A stretch of DNA of 64,000 nt, taken from NCBI RefSeq assembly GCF_003710935.1, contig NZ_RHHS01000017.1:1-64000 (forward strand), in the 5' to 3' direction. This DNA comes from Brevibacillus gelatini. GTDB taxonomy: Bacteria; Bacillota; Bacilli; Brevibacillales; Brevibacillaceae. The notes below the pieces were generated by a model, which was not told where the DNA came from, did no database searches, and saw only the letters and a list, made by a program, of their open reading frames with translations. Numbering within the stretch: the first letter of the stretch is position 1; each line of letters opens with the position of its first letter. The position numbers were made by a program, and so were the translations under genes. Shown here piece after piece: positions 50,577 through 59,372 of the stretch.

Positions 50577-52109
50577 ATGGAAAACTTGAAGCAAAGCATT
50601 CTGGAACTCATCACGGATACGTCAACGAACTTGCCGCCAGACGTGCGTCGCGCTGTCAATGCAGCCAAAATGAAAGAAGATTTGGGCACACGTGCAGCAC
50701 TTTCTTTGTCTACGATTGCGCAAAACGTCGTGATGGCCGAGGAAAACGTTTCTCCGATTTGCCAGGATACGGGAATGCCGACATTTGAGGTGAAAACTCC
50801 GGTTGGCGTCAACCAGCTCATTATCAAAAAAGCGATCAAGGAAGCGATTGTCGAGGCGACCAAAACAGGCAAGCTGCGTCCCAACTCCGTTGACTCCCTG
50901 ACAGGGGCGAACAGCGGGGACAACATTGGGCCAGGCACTCCGGTCATTCATTTCGAGCAGTGGGAAGAGGATGAAATCGAGATCAAGCTGATCCTGAAAG
51001 GCGGCGGCTGTGAGAACAAAAACATCCAGTATTCCCTGCCCTGTGAGCTGGAGGGTCTGGGCAAAGCGGGCCGCAACCTGGATGGCGTGCGCAAATGCAT
51101 TTTGCATGCCGTCTACCAGGCACAAGGACAAGGCTGCAGCGCCGGCTTTATCGGAGTAGGTATCGGTGGCGACCGCACTTCCGGCTATGCGCTGGCGAAG
51201 CATCAACTGTTCCGTCCTGTGGACGATGTCAATCCGAACCCGGATCTGGCCGCTCTGGAAAACTACATTATGGAAACAGCGAACCAGCTCGGAATCGGTA
51301 CGATGGGCTTCGGCGGAAACTCGACCCTGCTCGGCTGCAAAATCGGCGTGGAAAATCGTCTGCCGGCAAGCTTTTTCGTTTCCGTCGCCTACAACTGCTG
51401 GGCGTTCCGCCGTCAAGGTGTGCGTCTGAATGCAGAAACAGGCGAAATTATCCGCTACCTGTACAAGGATGAGAAAGTCGAAATGGATGTGACTCCTGCC
51501 GCAGCAGCAAGCGAAAAAGCCGAAGGCCGCCGCGAGGTTGTCCTCGAAGCGCCGATCTCGGAAGAACAAATCCGCAGCCTGAAAGTGGGCGACGTCGTCA
51601 TCATCAACGGCGAAATGCACACAGGACGCGATGCTCTGCACAGCTACCTCATGGATCACGACTGCCCTGTGGATCTCAATGGCGGAATTATTTACCACTG
51701 CGGCCCGGTCATGCTGAAGGATGAAAACGGGGAATGGCACGTAAAAGCGGCCGGACCGACAACCTCCATCCGCGAGGAGCCATACCAGGGCGAGATTATC
51801 AAGAAATTCGGAATCCGCGCTGTTATCGGAAAAGGCGGAATGGGCGCAAAAACGTTGAAAGCATTGAACGAGCATGGCGCTGTCTACCTGAACGCCATCG
51901 GCGGTGCGGCTCAGTACTATGCCGAGTGTCTGGAAAAAGTAGAGGGCGTGGACTTCCTGGAATTCGGTATTCCGGAAGCGATGTGGCATTTGCGTGTGAA
52001 AGGCTTCGCCGCCATCGTCACGATGGACTCCCACGGCAACAGCTTGCATGCCGATGTCGAGAAATCCTCCCTGGAAAAATTGGCGCAGTTTGCCGATCCG
52101 GTATTTTAA
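50577..52109 (+). CDS. fumA: Class I fumarate hydratase (iron-sulfur fumarase)
   Basis: 510 residues, alpha and beta parts fused. Reversibly hydrates fumarate to malate in the citric acid cycle. Three [4Fe-4S] cysteines: Cys62 in SPICQDTGMP, one in KGGGCENKN and one in NSTLLGCKIG. The beta part has TTSIREEPYQGEIIKKFGIRAVIGKGGMG. An oxygen-labile enzyme, in contrast to class II FumC. A strong terminator follows the stop. Confidence 0.94.
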   Translation: MENLKQSILELITDTSTNLPPDVRRAVNAAKMKEDLGTRAALSLSTIAQNVVMAEENVSPICQDTGMPTFEVKTPVGVNQLIIKKAIKEAIVEATKTGKLRPNSVDSLTGANSGDNIGPGTPVIHFEQWEEDEIEIKLILKGGGCENKNIQYSLPCELEGLGKAGRNLDGVRKCILHAVYQAQGQGCSAGFIGVGIGGDRTSGYALAKHQLFRPVDDVNPNPDLAALENYIMETANQLGIGTMGFGGNSTLLGCKIGVENRLPASFFVSVAYNCWAFRRQGVRLNAETGEIIRYLYKDEKVEMDVTPAAAASEKAEGRREVVLEAPISEEQIRSLKVGDVVIINGEMHTGRDALHSYLMDHDCPVDLNGGIIYHCGPVMLKDENGEWHVKAAGPTTSIREEPYQGEIIKKFGIRAVIGKGGMGAKTLKALNEHGAVYLNAIGGAAQYYAECLEKVEGVDFLEFGIPEAMWHLRVKGFAAIVTMDSHGNSLHADVEKSSLEKLAQFADPVF

Positions 52110-52133
52110 TAAGACTCGCAAGTTTTCCTGATG

Positions 52134-52173
52134 AAAAGCCTCTGGCGACACCTTGTGCGCCGGGGGCTTTTTG
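52134..52173 (+). terminator. Terminator of fumarase
   Basis: AAAAGCCTCTGGCG (52134-52147) pairs with CGCCGGGGGCTTTT (52158-52171), with G-U pairing in RNA and a T-run. Confidence 0.85.
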
Positions 52174-52316
52174 CGTGCCTTGCCCATCTTGGCCTGCAAC
52201 GGCGAATATACTGGGTGTACACCCATCTTTGCAAAAATAGGTATTGGTTTAGCTCCTCTCTCTCCGGGCGGGCATAGGCTAGAAGCGAACAAGAAAAGAT
52301 AGAGGGAGTGAGCTTC

Positions 52317-52694
52317 GTGAACTATACAGTCCGTGCGGGAGATACATTGAACAGTATCGCCGCCCGCTTTGGCGTCCCGGTTCAGGAATTGATCCGCGTC
52401 AATAATATCGCGTATCCGTACTACATTTACGTCGGGCAAAACCTGTACATCCCGATTACAGCAACGCCTGCACCAACGAGTGATGTGGAACGGAGACTGA
52501 CGCGCGTGGAAAATCGTGTGGATGCGCTGCGCGAAGACTATACGAAGGTAGACGATCGCGTGGATCGCCTGGAAACGCGCCTCAACCGTCTGGAAGCCCG
52601 CGTAACCCGTTTGGAGCGGCTCGTGCCCGGACCGGCGCCGACACCGACGCCAACGCCCCGACCACGGCCGACAACGACTCCGCGCCCGCGCTAG
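52317..52694 (+). CDS. LysM-domain protein with heptad coiled coil
   Basis: 125 residues. A LysM domain (YTVRAGDTLNSIAARFGVPVQELIRVNN...YYIYVGQNLYIP, about 2-48) binds peptidoglycan or chitin-like glycans. It is followed by about six heptads (VENRVDALREDYTKVDDRVDRLETRLNRLEARVTRLERLV), a clear parallel coiled coil, and a short Pro/Thr/Arg tail. There is no signal peptide. GTG 52317 is chosen; GAGGGAG is nine bases upstream, while an earlier GTG at 52308 touches it. CATAGGCTA at 52273-52281 fits a sigma-K -10, so a spore-coat or cortex role is possible. Confidence 0.8.
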   Translation: MNYTVRAGDTLNSIAARFGVPVQELIRVNNIAYPYYIYVGQNLYIPITATPAPTSDVERRLTRVENRVDALREDYTKVDDRVDRLETRLNRLEARVTRLERLVPGPAPTPTPTPRPRPTTTPRPR

Positions 52695-52815
52695 GCTACG
52701 GTGCCGTCCTGCCATCCTTTCTTTTGCAAGGGGCTGACAATTTTCCCGCTTCGCCATTGCCCCATGGCCCCAAGCTGCATAAGGTGGTACTAGAGGATTA
52801 CGAGGAGGTGCGGCC

Positions 52816-53004
52816 ATGCTAGGGTTTAACGGCAAAAACCTCAGACACCATTTCATGGGCGTCTATGGAAAAGTGGTGCAGATCCGTGAGCTGGTGGAAG
52901 TTATCGATCAAGTATTCGATTCCTTTCACAAAGTAAACACCATCAGCAAGTCGATGCTGGGCCAACGCAAGCCGAGTGCGAAAAATCTCGACAAACTCAG
53001 ATGA
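52816..53004 (+). CDS. Small hypothetical protein
   Basis: 62 residues, no signal or membrane helix, mixed charge, rich in Val and Lys (MLGFNGKNLRHHFMGVYGKVVQIRELVEVIDQVFDSFHKV). I recognise no family. An excellent GAGGAGGTG ribosome site lies eight bases before the ATG, so translation is likely. A terminator follows 22 bases after the stop. Confidence 0.7.
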   Translation: MLGFNGKNLRHHFMGVYGKVVQIRELVEVIDQVFDSFHKVNTISKSMLGQRKPSAKNLDKLR

Positions 53005-53026
53005 CGACAAGACGCCAGACAGCCAA

Positions 53027-53062
53027 AAAACCGCCTCCAAACCATTTTTCGGGGCGGTTTTT
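53027..53062 (+). terminator. Rho-independent terminator
   Basis: AAAACCGCC (53027-53035) pairs with GGCGGTTTT (53053-53061), then T-run. Confidence 0.88.
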
Positions 53063-53149
53063 ATGTACATAACTTTCGCTTGTGCTGGCTCAGCTTTCGT
53101 TTGGCAATCGGCAAGGGGCTTGCTGACACAAGTACGGACAATCGCTCGC

Positions 53150-53188
53150 AAAAAAACCCCGCCGCTGGCAAGCAGAAAAGGCGGGGTT
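53150..53188 (-). terminator. Terminator of the SASP gene
   Basis: AACCCCGCC (53155-53163) pairs with GGCGGGGTT (53180-53188); on the minus strand a T-run follows. It ends the SASP transcript. Confidence 0.88.
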
Positions 53189-53204
53189 CCAAGGTGTGAG
53201 GCGT

Positions 53205-53459
53205 TTACAATTTTTTACTCATGGCTTGCGCGGCCATCCGCACCAATTCCTTTACCATGCTGCCGCCCAGTCTGCCGCCGATCCGGCCTGCGTCATGTGC
53301 GCTTAGCTGGCCGTTGTAGCCGCGCTGCAACGGGACGTGAAGCTCGGAAGCCACTTCATACTTGGCCTGGTTCGGATCTGCGACATGGGCGACTCGTGCC
53401 TTCAGGGCATCGAGCCCCTCTCTGGCACCTGGGACGAGAGGACGCTTTCGTCTGCTCAT
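53205..53459 (-). CDS. Alpha/beta-type small acid-soluble spore protein (variant)
   Basis: 84 residues from ATG 53459, the last of three ATG codons behind GAGAGGTG. SASPs coat spore DNA against UV. KYEVASE is the GPR protease site, and GRIGGRLGGSMVKELVRMAAQAM is the conserved C-terminal DNA-binding part. Relative to the common form, about ten residues (around RVAHVADPNQA) are inserted before the protease site, and the N-terminus is basic (RRKRPLVPGA). Lies downstream of yfkAB on the same strand with a 31-base gap. Confidence 0.9.
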   Translation of the reverse strand: MSRRKRPLVPGAREGLDALKARVAHVADPNQAKYEVASELHVPLQRGYNGQLSAHDAGRIGGRLGGSMVKELVRMAAQAMSKKL

Positions 53460-53489
53460 CATCATCACCTCTCGTCCTAGCGTGCCCAA

Positions 53490-54605
53490 CTAGACGAGGG
53501 CCTTGCGCGCGGTGAAGTTCGTCTCCGGGTAGTAAGTGTTGGCAACGAGCAGGTTTGGCCCTGCGCATTTGGCCGCCGGACAGTAGCAGTTGATTTTCTG
53601 ATTCAGGGCATGGCGCTGCCAGATGTCAAACATCGTCTGCAACTGATCGTTCTGAATATTGCCGAGCGGCTCGACATCGCCGAAGTCGGTGACGATCACA
53701 TCCCCAGTAAAAATGTTGATATTCAGGCGATTCCGACCATCCGGATCGTTGCGGGTGGTCACGTTTTTCGCTGTCCGCAGCCTTTGGATCAGCTCTCTGT
53801 CTGCCGGATCGGGGCTGCATGCGAAAAACGGCAATGTCCCGAACAGCATCCACAAGTTTTCGTTGCGAATGTCGAGCATCCGGTGAATCGCCTGGCGCAG
53901 TTCATCCAACGACAGCACGTTGAGATCGCGGGCAAAGTCGCTGGCGTACATCGGGTGCACCTCATGCCTGCGGCAGTCCATCTCCTGAATTTGCCGGTGC
54001 AGCGTATCGAGCTTGGGCCACGTCCGATGATTGAGCATCGTTTCCGCCGAGACGAACACGCCTGCCGCAGCGAGCTTGCGGGAATTTTCCATAATCCGCT
54101 CAAACTGCGCTTCGGCCTGTTTGCTTGAAACTGTTTGCCTTGCTTTTGCGTAGACAATATCATGGAATTCCTCTGGCGAAGACCAGTTCCAGGAAATGTG
54201 CATCACATCTATGTAAGGCAAAATCAGCTCATAGCGGGAAAACGGCATGGACATGTTCGAGTTGATCTGTGTGCGCAATCCGCGGTCTGCCGCGTAGCGC
54301 AGGATCGGCAGGATGACTTCTTTTACAGTTCGCTCGCTGTACATCGGTTCTCCGCCTGTTATACTTAGCGTAAGCAGATCCTTGGCTTCGTCCAGACGGC
54401 GCAGGATCAGATCGACAGGCAGGGCGGGGTCGTCCTTGTATCGCAATGTATCGCCAACCGCGCAATGCTCGCAGCGGAGATTGCACAGATTCGTTACCGT
54501 AAATTCCACGCTGGTGAGCTTGTATGCGGGCGGTGTCGCATTAAACAACGGCTCCCATGGATCGTGAAGCGGTGTGATTGGTGTTGTTGGAACCATGCGG
54601 ATCAA
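53490..54605 (-). CDS. yfkAB: Radical SAM protein YfkAB
   Basis: 371 residues. The radical SAM site CNLRCEHC places Cys41, Cys45 and Cys48 in the CX3CX2C arrangement. The SPASM-like auxiliary motif CYCPAAKCAGP near the C-terminus fits the CxCxxxxC signature that names the YfkAB family. The reaction is unknown. TTG start with AAGGAGG nine bases upstream; no ATG nearby is better placed. In Bacillus subtilis yfkA and yfkB are one gene too. Confidence 0.93.
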   Translation of the reverse strand: MIRMVPTTPITPLHDPWEPLFNATPPAYKLTSVEFTVTNLCNLRCEHCAVGDTLRYKDDPALPVDLILRRLDEAKDLLTLSITGGEPMYSERTVKEVILPILRYAADRGLRTQINSNMSMPFSRYELILPYIDVMHISWNWSSPEEFHDIVYAKARQTVSSKQAEAQFERIMENSRKLAAAGVFVSAETMLNHRTWPKLDTLHRQIQEMDCRRHEVHPMYASDFARDLNVLSLDELRQAIHRMLDIRNENLWMLFGTLPFFACSPDPADRELIQRLRTAKNVTTRNDPDGRNRLNINIFTGDVIVTDFGDVEPLGNIQNDQLQTMFDIWQRHALNQKINCYCPAAKCAGPNLLVANTYYPETNFTARKALV

Positions 54606-54683
54606 TGGTGGAAACCTCCTTCATTCTGCGTACAACTCAACCTATTATAACGACATTGGAGCGGAAGGAGAATAGCTAACGGC

Positions 54684-55364
54684 ATGATTATGGGGATGTC
54701 TTTTGGACGCGGTGTGCTTTTTCATGATCGGAACGTGCTTGCTTGTGCGGAAGTAAAAGACGGCGTCATCCATACGTGGGCGGAAAAAATGACACTTAAG
54801 ACGATCGGCAAGCTGTGGTATCGGATTTTTTTCTCCTTTCCCTGGTATTATCAGCTTTTTCACCTTTTGCTCGCCGGTTATGTGGCCGCCGCTCTGGTCA
54901 ATCCGGGGTGGGCGGTTGTAGACCCGATGTGGGTCGCGGTGTATGTCGGCGGCTTTCACTTTGTGTTTCCTAAAATGATGAAAAAATTTCACGGTGCAGA
55001 ACATAAAGTTTTCAGCTATCCGGGCAAAAAATCGCTTGCTGCCTTGCCGCAAATTGCGAAAGCGGATATTGTCAACGCGGGATGCTCGACAAATCTGGTG
55101 GTCTGGTTTTTCACCGGATTTTTGCTGTCGGTCTGGTTTTTGCCGCTTGCGGGAAGCATTGCCTGCGGCGTGGGCGGCCTGTTGGTCGGGATGTTTGGAG
55201 ATCGCTACGTGCGCAAATATTGCGGGGTGCTCTACAAGCTGTCCGCTTTTTTTCAAAAGCATTTCACGACAAAAGAGCCGGATCGTCTGCACCTGGAGAC
55301 AGCGATTCGCTCCTATATGCTGTTTGAGCATATTCGCGAAGTGGAGCGGCAGCGATCCGCCTGA
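54684..55364 (+). CDS. DUF1385 membrane protein (YqhQ-related)
   Basis: 226 residues. Two or three hydrophobic segments (for example YQLFHLLLAGYVAAALV and NLVVWFFTGFLLSVWFLPLAGS) flank a conserved core, FHGAEHKVFSYPGKKSLAALPQIAKADIVNAGCSTN, which holds the DUF1385 His and Cys residues. Family function is unknown. AAGGAG precedes the ATG, 13 bases away. Downstream of its stop lies the stub of another gene (next entry). Confidence 0.85.
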   Translation: MIMGMSFGRGVLFHDRNVLACAEVKDGVIHTWAEKMTLKTIGKLWYRIFFSFPWYYQLFHLLLAGYVAAALVNPGWAVVDPMWVAVYVGGFHFVFPKMMKKFHGAEHKVFSYPGKKSLAALPQIAKADIVNAGCSTNLVVWFFTGFLLSVWFLPLAGSIACGVGGLLVGMFGDRYVRKYCGVLYKLSAFFQKHFTTKEPDRLHLETAIRSYMLFEHIREVERQRSA

Positions 55365-55626
55365 ACACGAGGTGGAGTTTGGCGTCGGCGTCCTGCAAGC
55401 TTTTTGGGGATATGGCATTGGGAAAAATTTGTTGCAGGAATCCATTGCGTGGGCGGAGCGAACTGGCGTGAAAAAAATGACGCTGCACGTCCTGGAAACG
55501 AATGAGAAAGCGATCCGGTTGTACGAGAGGCTTGGCTTTGAGGTGGAAGGTGTTTTGAAAAAGGACAGACGCCTTTCCGACGGCAATTACTACAATACGA
55601 TTGTGATGGGGAGGTATCACGATTAA
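55365..55626 (+). pseudogene. Truncated GNAT acetyltransferase (C-terminal half only)
   Basis: Immediately after the DUF1385 stop, the +1 frame encodes a clear GNAT C-terminal half: GVGVLQAFWGYGIGKNLLQESIAWA is acetyl-CoA motif A, and ETNEKAIRLYERLGFEVEGVLKKDRRL is motif B, ending in MGRYH. The N-terminal half, with its beta strands and the upstream start, is missing. No ribosome site precedes it (a GTG at 55371 follows none), so a deletion has probably joined it to the DUF1385 gene. Homologues should be about 160-190 residues. Confidence 0.8.
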
Positions 55627-55627
55627 A

Positions 55628-55657
55628 AAGGTCGAGGGCAACGATGTCCTCGACCTT
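55628..55657 (-). terminator. Terminator of the gamma-carbonic anhydrase gene
   Basis: AAGGTCGAGG (55628-55637) pairs with CCTCGACCTT (55648-55657); on the minus strand a T-run follows. Confidence 0.85.
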
Positions 55658-55671
55658 GCTTTAGCAATATG

Positions 55672-56202
55672 CTACCGTTCCAGCGGGTTTTCTTCCAGCT
55701 TGCGGTACAGCTTGCCTTTGTCCACATAAGACTGGCGGATGCGCACCAGCTCTTTTAAGTCTGTTTCGGTAAGCTCCCGCTTGACCTTCGCCGGGTTGCC
55801 GACGACGAGCGTGCGGGGCGGCACCTTCATGCCGGGAGGGACGAGGGCGCCGGCAGCGACCATCGCTTCTTCGCCGATTTCGGCGCGGTCCAGCACAATC
55901 GCGCCCATGCCGATCAAGGCTCCGCGGCGGACGATGCAACTGTGCAGGACGGCATTGTGTCCGACCGTTACTTCGTCTTCGAGAATCAACGGATTGTTCG
56001 GGCTCTGGTGCAGGGTGCTGTTGTCTTGTACGCTCACCCGCTTGCCGATGACAGTCGGCGCAATGTCGCCGCGAATGACGGTGTTGTACCAAATGGAAGA
56101 ATCCTCGCCGATTTCCACGTCTCCCGATACGACGGAGCCTTTGGCGAGGAAAACAGTTGGATGAATCTTGGGCTTGCTGTTTTCGAACGAAAGCAGTAAC
56201 AT
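55672..56202 (-). CDS. Gamma-class carbonic anhydrase family protein
   Basis: 176 residues from ATG 56202, with AGGAGG seven bases upstream. A left-handed beta-helix of hexapeptide repeats. Metal-ligand histidines are His65 in STLHQ, His82 and His87 in VGHNAVLHSC. In Bacillus this group is represented by YtoA; activity as carbonic anhydrase is uncertain since some members are inactive. The HesB-like gene overlaps its operon upstream. Confidence 0.88.
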   Translation of the reverse strand: MLLLSFENSKPKIHPTVFLAKGSVVSGDVEIGEDSSIWYNTVIRGDIAPTVIGKRVSVQDNSTLHQSPNNPLILEDEVTVGHNAVLHSCIVRRGALIGMGAIVLDRAEIGEEAMVAAGALVPPGMKVPPRTLVVGNPAKVKRELTETDLKELVRIRQSYVDKGKLYRKLEENPLER

Positions 56203-56215
56203 AATAACCTCCTGG

Positions 56216-56524
56216 TCAGTGAGTATGCGAGCAATCAGCCGCTTGCGGCCGGGGGTGGCGAATGGAAAAACGTCCCGTGACAGGATCGCAGTCAATGACA
56301 GTCCCAACGAGCTTGTCCACGTCTTGTGGCTTGTAAAAAAAGCGGACTTCGTTGATGACCTGGACCTGATCGTGTTTTTCCGCTTCGGTAATGGCGATGC
56401 TGTAGGTAAAGCTGCCGCAGCCTGTCGTTGTCGGAACAAGCCTGATCCCCAGCTCGTTTGCGTCGTGCTCTTCCGCGATCATGAGGGCAAGGCGTGCTGC
56501 TGCCTGCGGGGTAATGGTTATCAC
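56216..56524 (-). CDS. HesB/IscA-like iron-sulfur protein
   Basis: 103 residues from GTG 56524, with GGAGGG upstream. It resembles the HesB/IscA group by length and ITPQAAARLALMIAEEH...LGIRLVPTTTGCGSF. It has only one of the usual three cysteines in that region, plus a C-terminal CSHTH, so cluster binding may differ. It ends 14 bases before the gamma-carbonic anhydrase gene on the same strand, so the two form an operon. Confidence 0.78.
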   Translation of the reverse strand: MITITPQAAARLALMIAEEHDANELGIRLVPTTTGCGSFTYSIAITEAEKHDQVQVINEVRFFYKPQDVDKLVGTVIDCDPVTGRFSIRHPRPQAADCSHTH

Positions 56525-56650
56525 GGTCAACCCTCCTTGTAGCCTCTTTATTGTACTACAGGTTGGCAACAGGATCGAATGGGAACAACCCAGTTTTTGC
56601 TGGTTGACCACACTTTGGGCACATGTTAGAATGTGTAATACTGATTCTGA

Positions 56651-57060
56651 AAGGCAGGAAATGCGGGTAGCCGCTGCCGCAATCGTTTCGGCGATTGGCG
56701 GTAGAGGAAAGTCCAGGCTCGCCCAAGCTGAGATGCTTGGAGTGTTCGTACCTGGCGCAAGCCAGGGCAGTGAGGCTTTAAGCCTCGCTGACGGCGTGGA
56801 AAGGGCTCTCCCTGAGGCCCGAGTACGCTGAAAGTGCCACAGAAACGTAGCTTTTCTGGCGACAGAAAAGATGGAACGCGGTAAACCCTGCGAGCGAGAA
56901 ACCCAAATTTGGTAGGGGAACCGTCCTGAAGGAATCAAACGGAAGGGACGGATGGTATCTTCGGATGCCATAGATAGATGGCTACCGCTCTTGGTGCGAG
57001 GGATGCGTCCCGCTTGCAGCACGGGAGAGACAGAACCTGGCTTATAGCATTTCCTGCTGG
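56651..57060 (+). ncRNA. rnpB: RNase P RNA, bacterial type B
   Basis: The catalytic RNA that matures tRNA 5' ends. The closing P1 helix pairs GCAGGAAATGC (56654-56664) with GCATTTCCTGC (57047-57057). Conserved core blocks are GAGGAAAGTCC, GGTAAACCC and ACAGAA near the end. Exact ends are approximate by a few bases. A strong terminator follows at 57081. Confidence 0.95.
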
Positions 57061-57080
57061 ATCGAATACACGAAAGACAA

Positions 57081-57122
57081 ACATCCCGTCCTGCTTTTGA
57101 CAGCGGAACGGGATGTTTTTTC
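57081..57122 (+). terminator. Terminator of rnpB
   Basis: ACATCCCGT (57081-57089) pairs with ACGGGATGT (57108-57116), then T-run. Confidence 0.9.
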
Positions 57123-57273
57123 GTAAATTTGCGGGATTCAGTTATTTGGGGTTTCCCCGTTCATGCTACAATACATAGAAAAAGAAGGTTATTCGATCTG
57201 GTTACGTGGAATTGCAGCGTGTGCCAGCCAGCAGCATACACCGAAAAAAGCAAAGACGAAAGAGGGACCTACC

Positions 57274-59316
57274 GTGACTTTTACACAAGAGGAAAATGGC
57301 GTATTTCCTGCCGTCTGCTCCCTGGATTGCCCGGATCAGTGCGGACTGCTGCTTCACAAGCAGGATGGCAAGCTGGTGAAAATCGAGGGCGATCCGAACC
57401 ACCCGGTGACGAAGGGAAACATTTGCAACAAAGTGCGCAACATGGCGGCGCGTCTGTACGATCCAAAGCGGCTGACCCATCCGCTCAGGCGAGTCGGGAA
57501 AAAGGGCAGCGGCGAATTTGTCCGCATCACCTGGGAGGAAGCAATCGAGACGATAGCTTCGCGCTGGCGCACCCTGATTGACACGGACGGCCCCGAGTCC
57601 ATCCTGCCGTACAGCTTTTACGGAAACATGGGCCGCATCAACGTGGAAGGGATGGATCGGCGCTTTTTCCACCGCATGGGCGCGAGCATTCTTGACCGCA
57701 CGATCTGCAACAGCGCAGGAGCGGTTGGCTACAACTATACGATGGGCGGCGCTTTCGGCACGGACCCGGAGGACACCGTGCACGCCAAGCTGTTCATCAT
57801 GTGGGGGATCAACGCGGTCAGCACGAACATGCACCAGGTCGTGCTTGCCGAGCAGGCGCGGAAAAACGGCGCGAAAATCGTCGTCATCGACGTCCATAAA
57901 AACCAGACGGGACGCTGGGCCGACTGGTTCATCCCGATTTTGCCCGGAACCGATACCGCTTTGGCACTCGGACTTATGCACGTCCTGTTCGCAGAAAACT
58001 TGGTCGATTCCGCCTTTTTGCAAACGTACACGGTCGGACACGAAGAACTGAGAGAGCACGTAAAAGCGTACGACCCGGCTACCGTGTCTGCGATCACCGG
58101 CGTCCCGGTTGACGATATTTACAAGCTGGCGCGTTTGTACGGCCAGACCTCGCCTTCCTTCATTCGCATTGGCAACGGCATTCAGCATCACGACAACGGC
58201 GGCATGTGCGTGCGGACGATCGCCTGTCTGCCCGCGCTCACCGGACAGTGGCTCGTGCGGGGCGGTGGCGCGATCAAGGGCAACAAAGGATTTTTGGAGC
58301 ACAACAAACACGCGTTGCAGCGGCCGGACCTGCTCAAAAACAAAAACACCCGCGTCATCAACATGAACGAGCTGGGCAAGGCGCTCCTGGAAGCGAATCC
58401 GCCTGTGAAGTCGCTGTTTGTGTACACGTCTAATCCGGCCATTGTCGCCCCGGATGGCAACAAGGTCAGACAAGGGCTTGCGCGGGAAGACTTGTTCACT
58501 GTCGTCCACGATCTGTTTTTGACCGAGACGGCGCGCTATGCCGACATCGTGCTCCCCGCGACGTCCTCATATGAAAACATGGACTTTTACACAAGCTACT
58601 GGCACCACTACATTCAACTGCAAAAGCCAGTCCTTGCCCCGTATGGCGAGAGCAAGTCCAACACGGAAGTATTTCGCTTGCTCGCCCTTGCCATGGGCTA
58701 CGATGAGCCTGCTTTCCGCGATTCCGACGAGCAGATGATTCGCCAGGCGCTTGCGGGTCACGGCAATCCGCATCTGGAAGGAATCGACTTCGACGCGCTC
58801 GCCAAACACAACTACATGAAAGCCAAGGTCGATTCGTACTTTGCAGGCCGCCTGGCAACCCCGAGCGGAAAAATCGAGCTGTATTCGCAGGCGATGGCAG
58901 ACAGAGGCTATCCGGCCTTGCCGACGTATACTCCGCTGGTGGAGGACGGCGACTATCCGTATCAATTTGTTCCCGGCCCCAACCATAACTTTTTGAACTC
59001 GACGTTTTCCAATAACGACAGGCACGTCCAAATGGAAAAAGCTCCCCGCCTGCATATGAACAGCGCAGATGCCCGTGCCGCAGGGATTGCGGATGGGGAT
59101 ACGGTGCGCGTCTGGAATGATCGGGGAGAATGCGAACTGGTTGTCTCGGTCGGGGAAAATGTCCTGCCCGGTGTGGTCGCAAGCCAGGGCTTGTGGGCAG
59201 ACGCCCCGCATGCCAAGCATTACGTGAACGCACTGACCCCTGATCGCCTTGCTGATATGGGCGGCGGCGCGACTTTTTTCTCCGGGCGGGTGGCCGTTGC
59301 CAAAATCGCCAGGTAA
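57274..59316 (+). CDS. Molybdopterin-dependent oxidoreductase (YoaE-like)
   Basis: 680 residues. The N-terminal cluster site CSLDCPDQC (Cys15, Cys19, Cys23) and Cys51 in GNICNK bind a [4Fe-4S] cluster. The molybdopterin domains follow (RTICNSAGAVGYN, GINAVSTNMHQ, RIGNGIQHHDNGGMCVRT and GRLATPSGKIELYS). Size and layout match Bacillus YoaE, a formate-dehydrogenase-like protein of unknown substrate. No signal peptide or partner subunit. GTG start with GAGGGA six bases upstream; the upstream extension in this frame has no ribosome site. Confidence 0.88.
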   Translation: MTFTQEENGVFPAVCSLDCPDQCGLLLHKQDGKLVKIEGDPNHPVTKGNICNKVRNMAARLYDPKRLTHPLRRVGKKGSGEFVRITWEEAIETIASRWRTLIDTDGPESILPYSFYGNMGRINVEGMDRRFFHRMGASILDRTICNSAGAVGYNYTMGGAFGTDPEDTVHAKLFIMWGINAVSTNMHQVVLAEQARKNGAKIVVIDVHKNQTGRWADWFIPILPGTDTALALGLMHVLFAENLVDSAFLQTYTVGHEELREHVKAYDPATVSAITGVPVDDIYKLARLYGQTSPSFIRIGNGIQHHDNGGMCVRTIACLPALTGQWLVRGGGAIKGNKGFLEHNKHALQRPDLLKNKNTRVINMNELGKALLEANPPVKSLFVYTSNPAIVAPDGNKVRQGLAREDLFTVVHDLFLTETARYADIVLPATSSYENMDFYTSYWHHYIQLQKPVLAPYGESKSNTEVFRLLALAMGYDEPAFRDSDEQMIRQALAGHGNPHLEGIDFDALAKHNYMKAKVDSYFAGRLATPSGKIELYSQAMADRGYPALPTYTPLVEDGDYPYQFVPGPNHNFLNSTFSNNDRHVQMEKAPRLHMNSADARAAGIADGDTVRVWNDRGECELVVSVGENVLPGVVASQGLWADAPHAKHYVNALTPDRLADMGGGATFFSGRVAVAKIAR

Positions 59317-59372
59317 AAAGGGCGTACTAGCATAAGCCCTTCTCCATACGGTTTATGGAGGAGGTGAAATGA

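Noticed and set aside
50622-52856. 744-codon antisense frame opposite fumarase
   Set aside because: Fumarase has complete catalytic motifs on the plus strand; the antisense frame also crosses terminators.
57202-58509. 435-codon minus-strand frame opposite the molybdopterin enzyme
   Set aside because: Plus-strand gene has cluster-binding and molybdopterin motifs throughout; antisense frame lacks any.
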